Shown here: positions 45,914 through 58,299 of the stretch, piece after piece | How positions within the stretch are numbered: the first letter of the stretch is position 1 | How the letters are laid out: each line of letters starts with the position of its first letter | DNA from: Boothiomyces macroporosus | Lineage: Eukaryota; Chytridiomycota; Chytridiomycetes; Rhizophydiales; Terramycetaceae | Length of the DNA stretch: 64,000 bases | Direction of reading: 5' to 3' | Assembly: GCA_027604185.1 (NCBI GenBank) | Contig: JADGKB010000024.1 | Coordinates: forward strand, 62,001-126,000 | Program-made: the position numbers and the translations under genes | The notes under the pieces: model-generated | What the model was told of the DNA's origin: nothing | Seen by the model: the letters and a program-made list of their open reading frames with translations, nothing else | Database searches by the model: none

Positions 45914-47901
45914 ATGTTGGGAAAAGAACCTAGACACAAGACATTTGGAACTCCGTTAAAAAAAGCCAGGCCGTCATTTGGAGGATTCTTGTCTCCGTCT
46001 CCCTTTGGCACTCCAGCTCAAACCCCAAAGGGAACCCCCAGAAGTAGAACCTCAAGCGAGGATCGAAAGAGATCCTTTGACGAATGGCTAAAGATCGCAG
46101 CGGATAACGTAATCCTCAAATTCTAATGTAGAAAATCAACGTCCAAAACACTTGGAACCTTGCGCTGATTGATTACTTTGCGGATATGACTTTGCTCAGA
46201 GAGGGAGACTCAATCAACTTTCAAAAGGCATCTTTCACACTGGATGGGTGCGTCAAAGTATACACCTCCAGAATTGACTCTGTTGATTCAGAAGCGAGAA
46301 AACTGTTGATTGGATTGGCTGGAAGCGAAGAAGAAAAGGAAGTCGTGGAAGGAGAAGAGAAGGTTGTAAAGAGGAGAAAAGTATTTTTTAATTGATTCAG
46401 CAAACGGCAAAGACTTTGGATGACAATAGCGCGCTTTCAATGAAGGAATTTGAGCTTGATTTTATCGTCGATCCTCTCTTTCAAAAAACAGCGTCAGATT
46501 TTGACGAAGGAGGTGCAAAAGGACTGTTGTTGTCCCATTTGGATATCTCACCCAACGGCAATCTTATCTTTGACGCCTCTGACTCAACAGACCTGTTTGT
46601 TGGCGAAGACGTTGATTTGGACCTGTCAGATCTTAAAGGTACTCTTGAATTGATAGCAGCTGAATTCTCTCCAAAGTTGGCGAATGTTTCTTTGGAAATA
46701 TGCCCAACTTTTTCAAATTTCCAATTTAACACAACTTCAGAAGATTTCACTGTCCCTCTTAATAGAGAAGATTTCTACGCCGATAACTTGGAAACCATTT
46801 CCAATTTTGGCGAAGAAGATCACGAAATCAAAGCTAATATCACCCACGATGATCAAGACTACGGAGGTTTTGATGGGAATGACATGTCCTTTAATGACAA
46901 TGATGCTTCAAATGTGTTTGATGCTGCAAACACTACTATAACTCCACAGGAAACTGAAAAAATCATCCAGATGGTCGAAAATTCCATCCCAATTGATGAA
47001 AGTGGATTCGCTTACTTTGAACAAAAAGGCAGAAATTGGGCTGGACCAGAATTTTGGAAATCAAGATCAACTAAAAAGTTTTCTGAAAACACTACCAAAA
47101 CAGTTTCAAAGAGAAAGCCAAAAACTACTCTTGAATTCAATGAGGATGAAAAAGTTGATCCTGAAGTGCTCTTTGCCAAAGGCAAGACGTCTACCCTATT
47201 AGCAAAGTCTTCAAAATCGTCAGATGATCATCTTTTGCCGGAAGATTTAAAGTATAGCTGGGATAAAATGACCACTTTGTTCTTGAAGCCTTTCAAAGTA
47301 AATGCCCTTTAATCTAGCTGCAAGAAATTAAACAACTCAATAGGCAAGTTGTTGCAAGAGATTCGCAAATGGAAGTCGGAAGGGAAGCGAGTGGCAACTT
47401 TCAATTACCAGACGATATGGGTGTTGATTTCGCGCCTCAACAGAATGATGTCATGGATGGTAAGATATTATTAATCAAGATGATATCGGTGGAGATTTCT
47501 TTGGCGGGTTCGATGATGAGGATGACAATGATGATCCACTAAATGAACTGCCTTCTCAAATGACAATTCCTGCTCACATTGCAAATGGTGCGGAACTCGA
47601 ATATGGAGACCAGTTAGTTTCTGAACCAGTTCGAACCAAATCCAAGCCAATCTTTTTCGCAAGGCAAGCAAAGCGAGTAGATGTTCAAAAACTAAAGGAA
47701 AATCTTTGGGAAAAGATTAATGAAGAAACCGAAACCAAAACGTTTACTCATATCGTTTCAGAGCTGGATCAAGTGTACCAGCCTAAACAGCGCAAAGATA
47801 TTTCGGTTGCATTTTGTTTCATTTGTGTACTTCATTTAGCAAATGAAAACAATCTAACCATTCAAGGGGATGCAAACATGAAGGAATTGATAATTTCATG
47901 A
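45914..47901 (+). CDS. BRN1: Condensin complex subunit 2 (BRN1/NCAPH, kleisin)
   Basis: Kleisin of condensin, needed for mitotic chromosome compaction. Seen: EWLKIAADNKINVQNTWN, LIDYFADMTLLREGD, FQKASFTLDGCVKVYTSRID, LSMKEFELDFIVDPLFQKTA, SDFDEGGAKGLLLSHLDI, RNWAGPEFWK, and a C-terminal winged-helix part (KLKENLWEKINEE, DISVAFCFICVLHLANENNL). Introns: 46109-46131 (23 nt), 46381-46400, 47298-47317 and 47460-47479 (20 nt each). The product is 634 aa. Confidence 0.95.
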
Positions 47902-47916
47902 ATAAATTTATGATTT

Positions 47917-49702
47917 TTATATATCTTCAAATTTGCGCTTATTAGTGTTTAATGTAGCATTAATCTCAGATTCAAGCCAGTCATCATCATCAATATCATT
48001 ATCGTCCTCTTTTTCAGCTTCATCGTTCTCTGATTCGTCGTCGTCATCAAAATCTTCTCCTAGTGCATCTCTTACTTCCTGCTTCATTGCATCCCACTCT
48101 TCATCCAGCAAGATTGGTTCCGTCACCTTCATGAATGAAGGATCAAGTATGTAATCTTCTTCATTCAGTTTCTGCCACTGCATGATGGAATCAATTAGCC
48201 TGAATTAGTTGTATGTACCAGTCAGGTGTTACTATCCATATATCCATATTTTTAGCTTGGTTCACTTTGTTTGTCCCCGTCTATATTAATATGCAGTACT
48301 TTTTTGGCTAAAACGTGGGTTACGGTTGCGTTTAGTTCGTGGTGGCACGTTGCTCCAAATTGTTGTGCTTGGATCCATAGTTCGTGTGTTCGAACATCCT
48401 GCGCTAGTGGAATAACCCCACTAAACACTATATGCACCCCTTCCAACACAGATTTGCGGAGAGCCGGTAAAATTACTCCTACATTTGGCAGTGGCTCGGA
48501 GTCTACGAATTGTTCATAATACTCTTTATGTAATTGATTTAATATTGTTGATATGTATGCAAGGTCGTTATCATCTTCTATAATTTGGGGTCTTTGCTTT
48601 TTAGGTGATCGAGGAGCAGGTGTCTTGAACTCAGCACTTTTGCTTTCCTCTGGCTCGTCAGTGGTGGGTATTGGGGCGGTTGGGGTTTCCTTCATTGGTT
48701 CATTTATATCACCCGTCCCAATGAAAAAGTTGTCTAAAATTAATATCAAGTACAAGGCCGTATTTTTATCAGATGGGGAGACCAATGCCACACATCTGCC
48801 CGATCATCAATTGCTACTACCATCGATTGATCTACAGGGAACAGTCTTTGGATACTTTTGTGAATAAAACCTAAATCAGAGAGTCTTTACTTCCACTGTC
48901 GTCTCTGGATAATATACGATCAGAAAAGTATTTTTTATCGGGATCAATGGCATTTGCGATAGCATATGCATAGTTTCGCGTCCCCATAGTATAAATATGC
49001 ATTTCAAATTTATCTGAAACTGCCTCCAAGAATTCCTTTGTTCCTGGCCTTTATAAGAGCTACAATACCTTAATTTCACATAGTAAATTGTATCTGACCC
49101 TCCTAATGTGAAAGAATAGATTTGCTCCTGTATTGCAGGCTGATCAACCAACCACTCTGTAATTGTATGGTCTGTAGTAGCATGCACAACTGTTTGATCC
49201 AAATCTAGTAACAAAGAAAGCTTTTTATGCTTGATTAGTCTATCGGTATTGCTTTTTTCAATCCTCGCTGCTTCCTAACTTGAAATACTGCTTACATTCC
49301 GTGATAATTTCACCCCTCTATCATCGTGAGTCAGATTTATCGTTGCTCGTCTAACCTCTGTTCCAGTGTAATGTCCAATGGTCAAGTCTTTTCCACATTG
49401 AGCGCATAATCCTTGATATTGGACGTCGTGTGAGCAACACTCTCTAATAGCACATATAGGGTCACTTTTATTAGTCAAGCCTACTCATCGGTGAAAACAG
49501 CGTCTATTTCCCCAAGCTCCTCTATCGTGCCAGCGTATGAAGCTCTAATTTCGCATCTGGTTGAAACATCGTTGTCTGTTAAATACTCGTATATTCCAAG
49601 CACCTGATCTTTCTCTACGACATCGCCGACCGATATTTTCCATGATTTGATTTGAATTGGGTAGTGTTCAGTGTCAACAGTTATTTGCTGAAGGTCAGGC
49701 AT
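47917..49702 (-). CDS. FCP1: RNA polymerase II CTD phosphatase FCP1
   Basis: Dephosphorylates the CTD so that polymerase can be recycled. An N-terminal biotinyl-like domain, then CSHDVQYQGLCAQCGKDLT, the DxDxT catalytic motif in LSLLLDLDQTVVHATTD, FEMHIYTMGTRNYA, DRILSRDDSGSFIHKSIQRL, VVAIDDRADVWHWSPHLIKI, a BRCT domain (GVHIVFSGVIPL, TPDWLIDSIMQW) and an acidic tail (DDDDESENDEAEKEDD). Eight exons; introns 49465-49484, 49275-49295, 49049-49068, 48871-48890, 48734-48753, 48281-48299, 48200-48218, all 19-21 nt. The product is 548 aa. Confidence 0.96.
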
Positions 49703-49770
49703 ACAGATTGTCCAGAAAAATTATTCTGGGACCAAAATTTCAAATTCTTGATCGAATATATTGGTATTTA

Positions 49771-51717
49771 TTAGAGCTCCATTGATATCATTACTTGCGC
49801 ACCGAGATTCAATGGCCAATAAGCAAGCGCGATCCAAGGCAGCAATAGACCGCCAAATAAATCCCAGTAGAAATAGCTGTTGGTCAAGAGTTGCGCAGCG
49901 ACCAAGTGATCCTGTTGGACGAATGCGTATAAAAATAAGAGCACTGGTGGAGAAAGCGCTACCAAAACCATCATTTGAACATAGTACAGGATGTTGGCTG
50001 TTGGCCTTATCAATAGGAATACTGGGACTATTGGGATGGACATCAGCAGGGACAAACTTGGATTCATTGTGGCGATTGAAAATAAGAACAATCCCATCAA
50101 ACCTAGGATGAATGATTTAAGAATCAACCAAACCGGAGCAGTAGTCGATCTAGAAGCACCCGCATCTGCGCATATCAATCGTTGAAGCAATGGAATCATG
50201 AACCAAGTCATGGTTTGTTGACCGACAAAAATAGCTGCAAACATAAATAACGCCTATGTCAATATCAAATTACAGAGTCTAACTGATTCTTTACTGTATA
50301 TTGTACAATATCTACTATTGAAAATATGGTCATGGGAAACACAAAACTAAATACTAGTGTAAGGACAGGCATATAGATTGGCCTGATCTTGTTTGAAAAA
50401 GAGCTAGATCCATACTCTCGTTGAATGTACTTCCATGGCTTTCTTACGTAATCTTTTGGCGCAGTAACTTGTTGCTCGCCAGAAGCAATCCAAATTTGTG
50501 CACTTTGAGCCACAAGAGTAGCAATCAAGATTGCCAATGGTGCTACATACTTTGATATAGGAATGAACTGGAATGCAGAGGGCATAAAATAGAACCAATA
50601 CGCATGATGGAACTTTTCCAACAAGTTGTTCAACGATCTACAAGCAGTTTCAATTCCACTAATTTAAATATTATTTACAGTCCAATTTTAGTAACATCTA
50701 CATTGTTTTCTCTTCCTTTGATTCCAGATAAAGTGATTGCTTCAATATTGTATCTCGGAAACAAGACATGGTTTCTGGTTGGAAATCCAAATGCTTGAAC
50801 TTTGATGAATGACCAAAGGTTTTTCAATGCACTATTATAATATCCATAATCGCCCAGTTGATGATCTGGATGTGTTCCTTTTTCATGTAGAACAACAGGA
50901 ATGCCAGCATAATCAAAGCTATAGGCAGCAGTTGTAATCAAATCTGCATTTGAAAGCCTACCATTGACACCAATAGGATGCAGTGCAACAGAAGAATAAC
51001 CGCCAGTACCTTCAAATTCCAAATTTAAGACAGATACGATTGCACCAGCGTGATTAGTCAATCCATCAAACTCTAGATTATTTGAAGAAGTGAATCCATG
51101 ATACGCCTCCAACCAACTAAGAGTGCCAATGTACTCTTGGTCAGTAATCAGAAACAGAATATCTTTGGACCAAAATGAAAATTCTACATTAGACTCTGAT
51201 TACTTTTACAAAACAGTGCAAAACTGAACAGCAATTGGATTCCATTCCTGTTTATCTCTCCATTATATGTGTATTGGGGAGCAGAAAGTACGATCGCTTC
51301 AGTTCCTTCTCCTCTTGGTGCTCTAAGTATCCCATGCACGTTCTTTCCTTTAATAATTTCACCTTCCCTATTCAACCGAAAAGACTGCAGGGTAGTATCC
51401 AGCCCCAACAGTTCAAATTGTTCCTGCAAACCAAGTGCCCTCTGTTCATTATCAACAGTCCAAATCTCTTCCGGTAATACAAGCTTAAACGAATCTCCAT
51501 AATTGTAATACCTAGTTACTTGTCCAATCAGCAGCGCTTTTTCATCCGGTACTGCTCTATCGTGCAGTAACTTTGTCGGGAATAATCCAAGTGAACCTAA
51601 TCCGATAAAATACACTATTATTGCGAATTTGGAGAATATTAGTTTGAAAATTCGGAGAGCGATCCGTCTGGATTTTAATCGGAAAACCTCTCGGTTGAAT
51701 CCTTTTAGTAATCCCAT
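49771..51717 (-). CDS. GAA1: GPI transamidase component GAA1
   Basis: ER membrane subunit of the complex that attaches GPI anchors. An N-terminal membrane span (IIVYFIGLGSLGLFP), a lumenal M28-like domain (GKNVHGILRAPRGEGTEAIV, DILFLITDQEYIGTLSWLEA, HPIGVNGRLSNADLI, HQLGDYGYYNSALKNLWSFI, NVLFPRYNIEAITL-type) and five to six C-terminal spans. Introns: 51184-51203, 50659-50678 and 50254-50273 (20 nt each). The product is 628 aa. Two surface proteins with GPI-type tails are encoded 10 kb away. Confidence 0.95.
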
Positions 51718-51754
51718 TTTTGAAAAAGATTGAAAAATTATCAAGCATTTTTTA

Positions 51755-53433
51755 TTACATACCTTGTTCATTTAGACTGTCAGACCACTCTCTATCTGGC
51801 TCCCACCTCACCCAGTCAGCACCGCCAACAATGTTGTCCAAGGGAGATGGCGGCCCTGTCGTAGCCAGCTTGTTTGCCTTCTTTTCCAGTGAATAAGGCA
51901 GGTAGCCCATCACGACTGGCATCGAAGTAGATTTCTTGCCATCAGACTGCATTGGCGGCGACAAGCTCTTTGAAAAGTTTGATGCCAAGTTCTGGAAGGA
52001 ATGGGAGATTTTTCTAATTCCAAATTTAATTTTATCCTTTTCGTTAGTTTTGAATACTTGAATTGTTAGGGCTTTGCTGACATCATCATCGCTCACTTGA
52101 ACTCTGGTGGCATATTCATGTGAAGGATCAGTCTCATCCAGCCAAGTCATTCTTTCCTCTTGCGTCATGTCAAGTGTCGTCCATTCATGAAATCTTAATT
52201 GTTCCATAGTGATTCTCTTTTCTGGGTCTTTTTCCAGTGTTCTGGAGAGCAGATCCTGTACTTTTGCAGATACAGTGATATTTCTAGGGTATACAAGTCT
52301 ATAATTAAACTCTTGTTACGGTTGTTTGTTGATAACATGAAATAATTCAATTTCACTTTGGGCTGCAAATGGCACTCTTCCAAATAATAAGCAATACAAA
52401 GTCACGCCCATTGCCCAGATATCGATAGGCGCTCCGAGGGGTGGAGTAGACTTGTTTAGAGGGAGCATCATGCGTAACTGTTTAGGTAGTTTGTCTTTTG
52501 CTTCTGAAGATTCATTTATAGAGCTGTCCAACGAAGAGTTGCTTGGGCTTTTCATACCATCAACTATATCGATATTGCATAATTCTGGAGCAAAAAATGC
52601 TGGACTGCCCGCAGTCTTTCCCAACTCAAATTCGTTGGCAATCGGAATATCATTTTTACCTTTTTTAATCTTTCCTACGAAAACCGACACACCAAAATCA
52701 GATATTTTAACCCGATGGTCTGCCGTCCATAGCAAATTGGCGGGTTTGATGTCTCTATGAACTATTCCTTGGTAGTGCACTATGTTAAATTCATATTACG
52801 ATATTGAACCCCGGCAACCAAGTCTCTAAAGATTCTCCTTGCTGATTCTTCACTCTGTGCAGGTCCTGGGGGATCATGGTCATCTTGCCATTGAACCTCC
52901 CCTCCTGGCAAGTACTCCAGCACCAAGTATATTTTGTCATATCCAGGATCATCTATCACTTCCTTCAATCTCACAATATGAGGATGAGAGCAGTTTTTGA
53001 GGATGGCAATCTCTCTTTTGATTTTCTCCAACTGTGTGTTTTTCGCCCCTTCGCTCTGCTTTGCTGCTTGGGACAGCTTGGACTGAAATCGTCGCCTGGG
53101 GTTCTTGTCCAGCATCTTTACTGCCCAGTACTTTTCGTCATTGATATCTTTACACAGCTTCACTTTCCCATGCACTCCTCGCCCAAGCTCTTTGAGAAAA
53201 ACGTATTGGTTGATCATTTTGTTTCCCAGTTCGTCAACATCTCTCTTCATCTTGTGAGTTTCTTTTACTGGAATCCATACCTCCGAAGACTTTCTTGAAT
53301 CTGACTCTGAGGATCTCCTTTTGGACAGTCCCTTGGGTTCTCTGTGCTGCATTTTTTTGAGAAAATTGCGTCTTGAAACGGGGCAAAAGGGCAAGTCGAC
53401 TTGTAGGCAGAGTTTAAATTCCTCAGGCTCCAT
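51755..53433 (-). CDS. CaMKK/SAK1-type kinase (SNF1/AMPK-activating group)
   Basis: Kinase domain: VFLKELGRGVHGKVKLCKD, WAVKMLDKNPRRRF, HPHIVRLKEVIDDP, VLEYLPGGEVQW, LHYQGIVHRDIKPANLLW, RVKISDFGVSVFVG, KTAGSPAFFAPELC, GAPIDIWAMGVTLYCLLFGR. The VHRDIKPANLLW and AGSPAFFAPELC signatures are those of CaMKK/Ssp1/Sak1 kinases, which activate AMPK. An insertion rich in Ser/Lys lies between the APE motif and helix F. The C-terminal ~150 residues are unlike known domains. Introns: 52780-52799 (20 nt) and 52299-52319 (21 nt). The product is 545 aa. Confidence 0.93.
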
Positions 53434-54006
53434 ACCCGAAAATACGCTCTCAAATCATTTGATTCATACTTATTGAGGCATGTGTAGTGCGATCATAAAA
53501 GTGACACTCGCTTACTAACCCTTAGGAAACACTCTCCAATAAGTTTAGAAATTAAGACAACAGCATTTGCACGACCTCATTTATTAGCTGCCTGTGAGCT
53601 ATTCACGAGAGCGCTTTCTTGGTGGCACTACAAAATATGCACACATAGTGCATGCAAAATGAGCTTATCAGCTTGACTGGAAATGATGTAATAGCCCAGA
53701 TGTTGTAGAATTCAAAAGCGGAATTCACAGTCGGTTTCATCTTCATTGTTGTCCGGGAACCAAACCGCAAACTGTAACAGCAAGTTTTAGGATACAGATA
53801 AATTTTGAATAAAAACAATCAATCCGAATTGGCTAATCTTCCGCATACTTTTCTCATGTACAAATACTCGTATTATATGTTGGAGTTAATTTCAACTCAA
53901 AGCCAAAAAGCGAGGTTTGGCTCATACCCAATGGCGCTTGGGGGTAGCTTTGGCTCGTTGTAAATAAAACACTTAAAACTGCAGAAAAATTCAAAGCATT
54001 TTCAAT
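53434..54006 (+). promoter_or_regulatory. Intergenic and promoter region of the large secreted repeat protein
   Basis: A 573-bp stretch without a credible gene (a minus frame at 53603-53818 is not supported). TTGGCTC occurs at 53917-53923 and 53950-53956, and an AT-rich TAAATAAA at 53961-53968 lies about 45 bp before the ATG. The region right of about 53870 presumably drives the 54007 gene; the left part serves the kinase. Confidence 0.45.
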
Positions 54007-55266
54007 ATGAGATTGTCAACCGTACTTGCAGTAATTGCAGGAGTTAGAGGACAACTACCAGGGTTAAACGTACCAACAGTATTTCAACATGTACAGTTAG
54101 GTTACAATGGTACAACGCCATCCACTTCAGCTGTAGTCAACGCTGCCGCTGTTACAACTACCGACGCAGCAACTGCCCAGACAACATCAGCTCCACCTCC
54201 TGTACAAACTACCGTTGTCCAAACCACTGTTGCTGTTCAAACCACTTTGGCAGCAACAACAGATGCTGCTCAAACTACCAGCGCACCTGCTCCAACTAAT
54301 AACTCTACTCCTCCTCCATCAACCTCCAATCAAACATCCAACCAAGGAAGCACTTCCCAAACAAACCAAGGCACTTCATCTGGCACATCAAATGGATCAA
54401 GCTCCAACCAAGGCTCAGCTAGCTCACAAGGAACTTCTTCCAATGGTATTTATACTTCAAACACTCACAAGTGTTTTGTAAAAGGGCCAAGAAAACAGTA
54501 TGTATTTAATGGAAATATCAAGCCAATGCATCAAATAACTGCACTACCAAGTTATCAACAACCAGCCCCACCTGTTGTAGCACAAGGGCCAATTGCTACT
54601 CCTCCAGCTACTCCTCAAGGTTATCCTGGGGCTCCACAAGCAAACCCAGTTGGTTATCCAGTTGCTACTCCTCCAGCATCTGTACCACAGCCTACATCAC
54701 AAGCAGAAAACATTCCTCAACAAGGAATACCAGTTGCTCAAGTGACTACAGCACCATGTAACAAAGAAACTCAAGCACCAGTACCAGTTGTGACTACCAC
54801 TCAGTGCAACCAGCCTCCACCACCACCTGTCACTACTCCATGCAACCAAAATCAAGCAGTTGCTACTCCAACCATCAATCAGTTGCCACCGGTGCAAACT
54901 AGCCAAGTTTATCAACAAAATGGCAGCAAAAATAACGGTTACAACCAAGTAAATAACGGCTACAACCAAGGAAATAACGGCTACAACCAAGGAAATAACG
55001 GTTACAACCAAGTAAATAACGGTTACAACCAAGGAAATAACGGTTACAACCAAGGAAATAGTGGTTACAACCAAGTAAATAACGGCTACAACCAAGGAAA
55101 TAACGGCTACAACCGCAACAAAAACCAAGGTAGTCAACACAAGGGCAAGTATCACAAAAAGGGCAAGCACCACAATAAGCAGGAGGGACAGAAAGGCTAC
55201 CAACACAAAAAGAAGGGCAAAGGTGAAAAGAAACACCATGGCTACAAGAGGGACATGGCAGAGTAA
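54007..55266 (+). CDS. Secreted repeat-rich surface protein, family A
   Basis: Signal peptide (MRLSTVLAVIAGVRG), LPGLNVPTVFQHVQLGYN as in the 41942 protein, a Thr/Ala mucin-like block, an Asn/Ser/Gly/Gln block, HKCFVKGPRKQYVFNGNIK, a Pro/Thr/Gln block with TTAPCN/TTPCN cysteine motifs, nine tandem NNGYNQ(V/G) heptads, and a strongly basic Lys/His/Gly tail of about 55 residues. 419 aa, no intron. There is no membrane or GPI segment, so it is probably released or held in the wall by charge or cross-linking. Not recognised in any known family. Confidence 0.75.
   Translation: MRLSTVLAVIAGVRGQLPGLNVPTVFQHVQLGYNGTTPSTSAVVNAAAVTTTDAATAQTTSAPPPVQTTVVQTTVAVQTTLAATTDAAQTTSAPAPTNNSTPPPSTSNQTSNQGSTSQTNQGTSSGTSNGSSSNQGSASSQGTSSNGIYTSNTHKCFVKGPRKQYVFNGNIKPMHQITALPSYQQPAPPVVAQGPIATPPATPQGYPGAPQANPVGYPVATPPASVPQPTSQAENIPQQGIPVAQVTTAPCNKETQAPVPVVTTTQCNQPPPPPVTTPCNQNQAVATPTINQLPPVQTSQVYQQNGSKNNGYNQVNNGYNQGNNGYNQGNNGYNQVNNGYNQGNNGYNQGNSGYNQVNNGYNQGNNGYNRNKNQGSQHKGKYHKKGKHHNKQEGQKGYQHKKKGKGEKKHHGYKRDMAE
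54931..55119 (+). repeat. Nine tandem 21-bp units inside the secreted gene
   Basis: Units AATAACGG(T/C)TACAACCAAG(T/G)(A) are repeated nine times without interruption, encoding NNGYNQV or NNGYNQG. Units differ mainly at T/C in the Gly codon and at the last codon. The last unit is degenerate (NNGYNRN). The near-identity suggests recent expansion. Confidence 0.93.
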
Positions 55267-55380
55267 CTCAATGAAATTCTTTCATTAGATAATATAAAAT
55301 AATATATCTTTGCATTTTATTTTCTTTGATAGTTAGCGGTCCTCAATCTCACACCTACTCTTGTTAACAATAACTACTTG

Positions 55381-55584
55381 TTAGATATCTTCAATGACAC
55401 TAGGGTACCATGTGCGCATTGCCTGCCCTCTTGTTAATTCCGCTAACAGAGAGCTGTAATCCGTCGATTTCACTGATATCGTGCTAGTCACTGTAGTCTG
55501 TATGGTAGCTGGTCTAGGCGCTGCGAATTTGCTGGTACTGAATTTCCTGAAACTGTTTATTCTCTTGATCCTTATTCTGAACAT
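55381..55584 (-). CDS. Small putative mitochondrial protein
   Basis: 67-aa frame starting with a strongly basic amphipathic segment (MFRIRIKRINSFRKFSTSKF) typical of a mitochondrial presequence, followed by STDYSSLLAELTRGQAMRTW and YPSVIEDI. No intron. It converges on the secreted gene, which ends at 55266. Family unknown; the leader suggests an imported matrix or inner-membrane protein. Confidence 0.5.
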   Translation of the reverse strand: MFRIRIKRINSFRKFSTSKFAAPRPATIQTTVTSTISVKSTDYSSLLAELTRGQAMRTWYPSVIEDI

Positions 55585-55753
55585 GAAACTTTTGATTACA
55601 AAAAAAATTTCAATTCCTACAACCTGGAATATAGAGATAATTGCGAGTAGAGAGGTTTAATTATGCGCGAATATGAATCGCCTCGCAGCAAGAAAACATT
55701 TAGGCAAGTTTGAATTAAATTATATTACACATATCTAGGTTTGTTTATACTCA

Positions 55754-58138
55754 TTAGTATGGTGTTACCATTGTCATATTAGTAGCTACTTGTAATGCCG
55801 CGATCCACATATCCATCTCGTTCTTGCTTTCGCATGATATCAGAAACGACCGCTCTTGGAACAGCATTGCTCTAAACACAAACTTTTTCGCATTTTCCAC
55901 TTGGTTAATCCTGCACAGATTGTTCAGCGTATATTGCTCTATCGGTTTATCAATCTAGGTTAGCTAGTAGTACTAGTAATGAAGTAGAAAACTTTTTCTC
56001 CATTGGAAACTCTTCTGGAGATTGTAGTAGATCTACGGTTGATGAAAACTTTGATTTTGGCTGTGTGTCTATTCGTAGATCGACTGTGCTTTCGGATTTT
56101 AGTGAGTTTAGTAGGTTGGGTTTTGACAGGTCTTTTTCTTTTAAGTGGTCGAACGACTGATACTTTTTCTTTGCATCTTTGCGAACAATTTTCTCCGTTA
56201 GGGCGTCTGTAGACTTGATTTTTGATAGCATGTTGATTGACTTTGATTTCTTTGGCTCTGTTTGGTATATCGACAGTTGACAACCTTCCAGTACAAACCA
56301 GTAAGGTTCCCAGTCATTCGAACGGATTTGGTTTCCTTTTGTTAGTTTGATGTACCATCGCAGTCGAATTCTTCCTTTTTTAGCAGATATCCTTGTAGAG
56401 ATAAAGAACCCGCCACTTCCCAAGGAGTTTGCTGTATCTTGTCTGTAAATGACATGTTGTGTTTCAATGATACTGGTATTGTATTCTTTGTCGGCTCAGA
56501 AAGATCTTTTGTAGATACACTTGGGGAGGTCAGCAACGGAAGATCTACAGTCTTTGGTTCAATCGGCGAATTTTCGACTTCAGAATTTACAGAATTGAGT
56601 GAGCTAGCACTACTCCTCTTTTTCTTTCTTGCAAAAGCTTTCATTAGCCCAGAAAGTTTCAGCTTATGCCTTGGTCTCTCTTTGTCATCATCTGAAGACT
56701 CGAAAGCAGGATTAGCACTATGGATTTCGGGTTTCGGTATATCTGGAGCTTGGTAAATATTAATATCAATTTTTGGTCTGGATTTCTTCTTTTTTCCTAA
56801 AAATAATGAATCTAAATCTGCGTTTCGTCCTGGTAATGTTTTACTAGCAAAATTATTCATTATTGCTGTGTTTATAACCTCTATGGAGGGTCTTCTACCT
56901 TTAATTTTCAAACTTGCAAACAGTTTCCAATCCGGGTCATCTTTTATCGATGGCACCGTGTCACTCTTTGATTCTAATTGGTAACTGAGTGCATATTGCT
57001 GATCTTGTTTTGTTTTAATTTCCTGAGGGAAATTATAATAGTCTTTTTCAATGAATGAGATAATCAATGGATTTAAAGCAATCCTGTAGTAACAACTGTT
57101 TTGGATATAGCCAATTTGATCAATCAAATGATTAAATTGTATCAGTCTTTCGTTATACTGAGCCACCCTCTCTGGCTTGTTTTTATCTTTTTTTATACAC
57201 TCCCAAACATAAGTCAGATCGCTCAGAGTGATTCCCAAATAAGGAATAAATGGGACTCTTGCTGCTGCCAAAGCCTGGCGATATCTACTTTAATCAAATG
57301 CTACTTTTGGCTGTTATTCTCTATTGACACTAGCTCTGACAATGTATCAAAAATTTCCTTTTCTTGCCTAGCAACCATCTACATCAAAAAGTATCGACCT
57401 CCCACGTTCTACCTAGTCGATGGATAGGAGTAGCCTGCAATCCAGATATGATGCTCTTTACACCATCATAATTATCATAACTCCGGCAGTGCTTGATTAA
57501 AAATAAACCATACGTGTGCCACCCATATAAAGTAGCCTATAATCTGAATTCTAGTTTGTATTTTCGATGCTTCCAAGACTTTTTGAGATACCCACAGGGC
57601 AAGCTGATATTAAGAAATATTACGTTATTGAAATGAACGGTTGATTTGACGATATTTGGAGTTACTTGCTCTTTATTGTGTCCAGTCCAGCCCATCGTCT
57701 CTAGTTCTTTTCTGGGAATGGCTTTAAATAAATTGGCACTCATTATCGTCAATTGTCCCTAAATTAAACAACACGTACGGCCAATTCTTTAGCGGGTATT
57801 TCAAGTTTTTCTACGGTTGATGTGGTTTGGATTATTGGTAATGCGAATGGTGTTTCAATGAATGGCGCGATGTTATTAGATCCCTGGCTGTTATATATCC
57901 TCTAGAATTATGCGGATTTACGTACTTCTAACTTTGAAATGTCTCCACTCCTCGATTGTACATACTCTGGTTTTATCTTGGCAGTATCGCGTAAGTCTGA
58001 AGTGGACCGCTGTCTGTAGCTTGGAGTATTTACATCGCTTATAGAGCGCGGTTCGAACTGTGGAATTTGCTTCGAAGAATACGAATTAGTCCTGGTTCTT
58101 CGTTCTTTATTTTTCTCCTTTCTCACCTGTATATTCAT
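55754..58138 (-). CDS. RasGEF-PH protein (RALGPS-like)
   Basis: Activates Ras-family GTPases. Basic, Ser-rich N-terminus, then the CDC25 RasGEF domain (SANLFKAIPRKELETMGWTG, TPNIVKSTVHFNN, IQIIGYFIWVAHHCRSYDNY, GLQATPIHRLGRTWE, RVPFIPYLGITLSDLTYV). A long Ser/Lys linker follows, then a C-terminal PH domain (SLQGYLLKKEEF, WEPYWFVLEG, AMLFQERSFLISCES, NEMDMWIAALQ). GEF followed by PH is the RALGPS arrangement. Eight introns: 57902-57925 (24 nt), 57759-57778, 57604-57623, 57492-57513 (22), 57379-57398, 57285-57304, 56336-56355, 55955-55973. The product is 739 aa. Confidence 0.9.
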
Positions 58139-58299
58139 TCGTAAAGAACATACGTCATTTTTTCTTAGAATGGCATTGTGATTGGCCAGGAAAAATTAAA
58201 TAATTTTTTATCATGATATTGCTCAATTCTGATTGTATTTATCTGCGGTAGTTTATTTTCAATCGAAATCACCAGAAAAAAAATTTTAACTTTTTTGGA

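Noticed and set aside
48178..48218. A 22-nt GC-AG intron (GCTAAT...GCAG) near the FCP1 C-terminus
   Set aside because: A standard 19-nt GT-AG intron at 48200-48218 gives the better BRCT sequence TPDWLIDSIMQW.
53603..53818. 71-aa minus ORF between the kinase and the secreted gene
   Set aside because: No family resemblance, low-complexity hydrophobic composition, and no supporting introns or start context.
54697..55239. 180-aa hydrophobic ORF on the minus strand of the repeat gene
   Set aside because: Produced by the 21-bp repeats and Pro/Gln codons of the secreted gene read backwards. Its apparent membrane repeats are an artefact.
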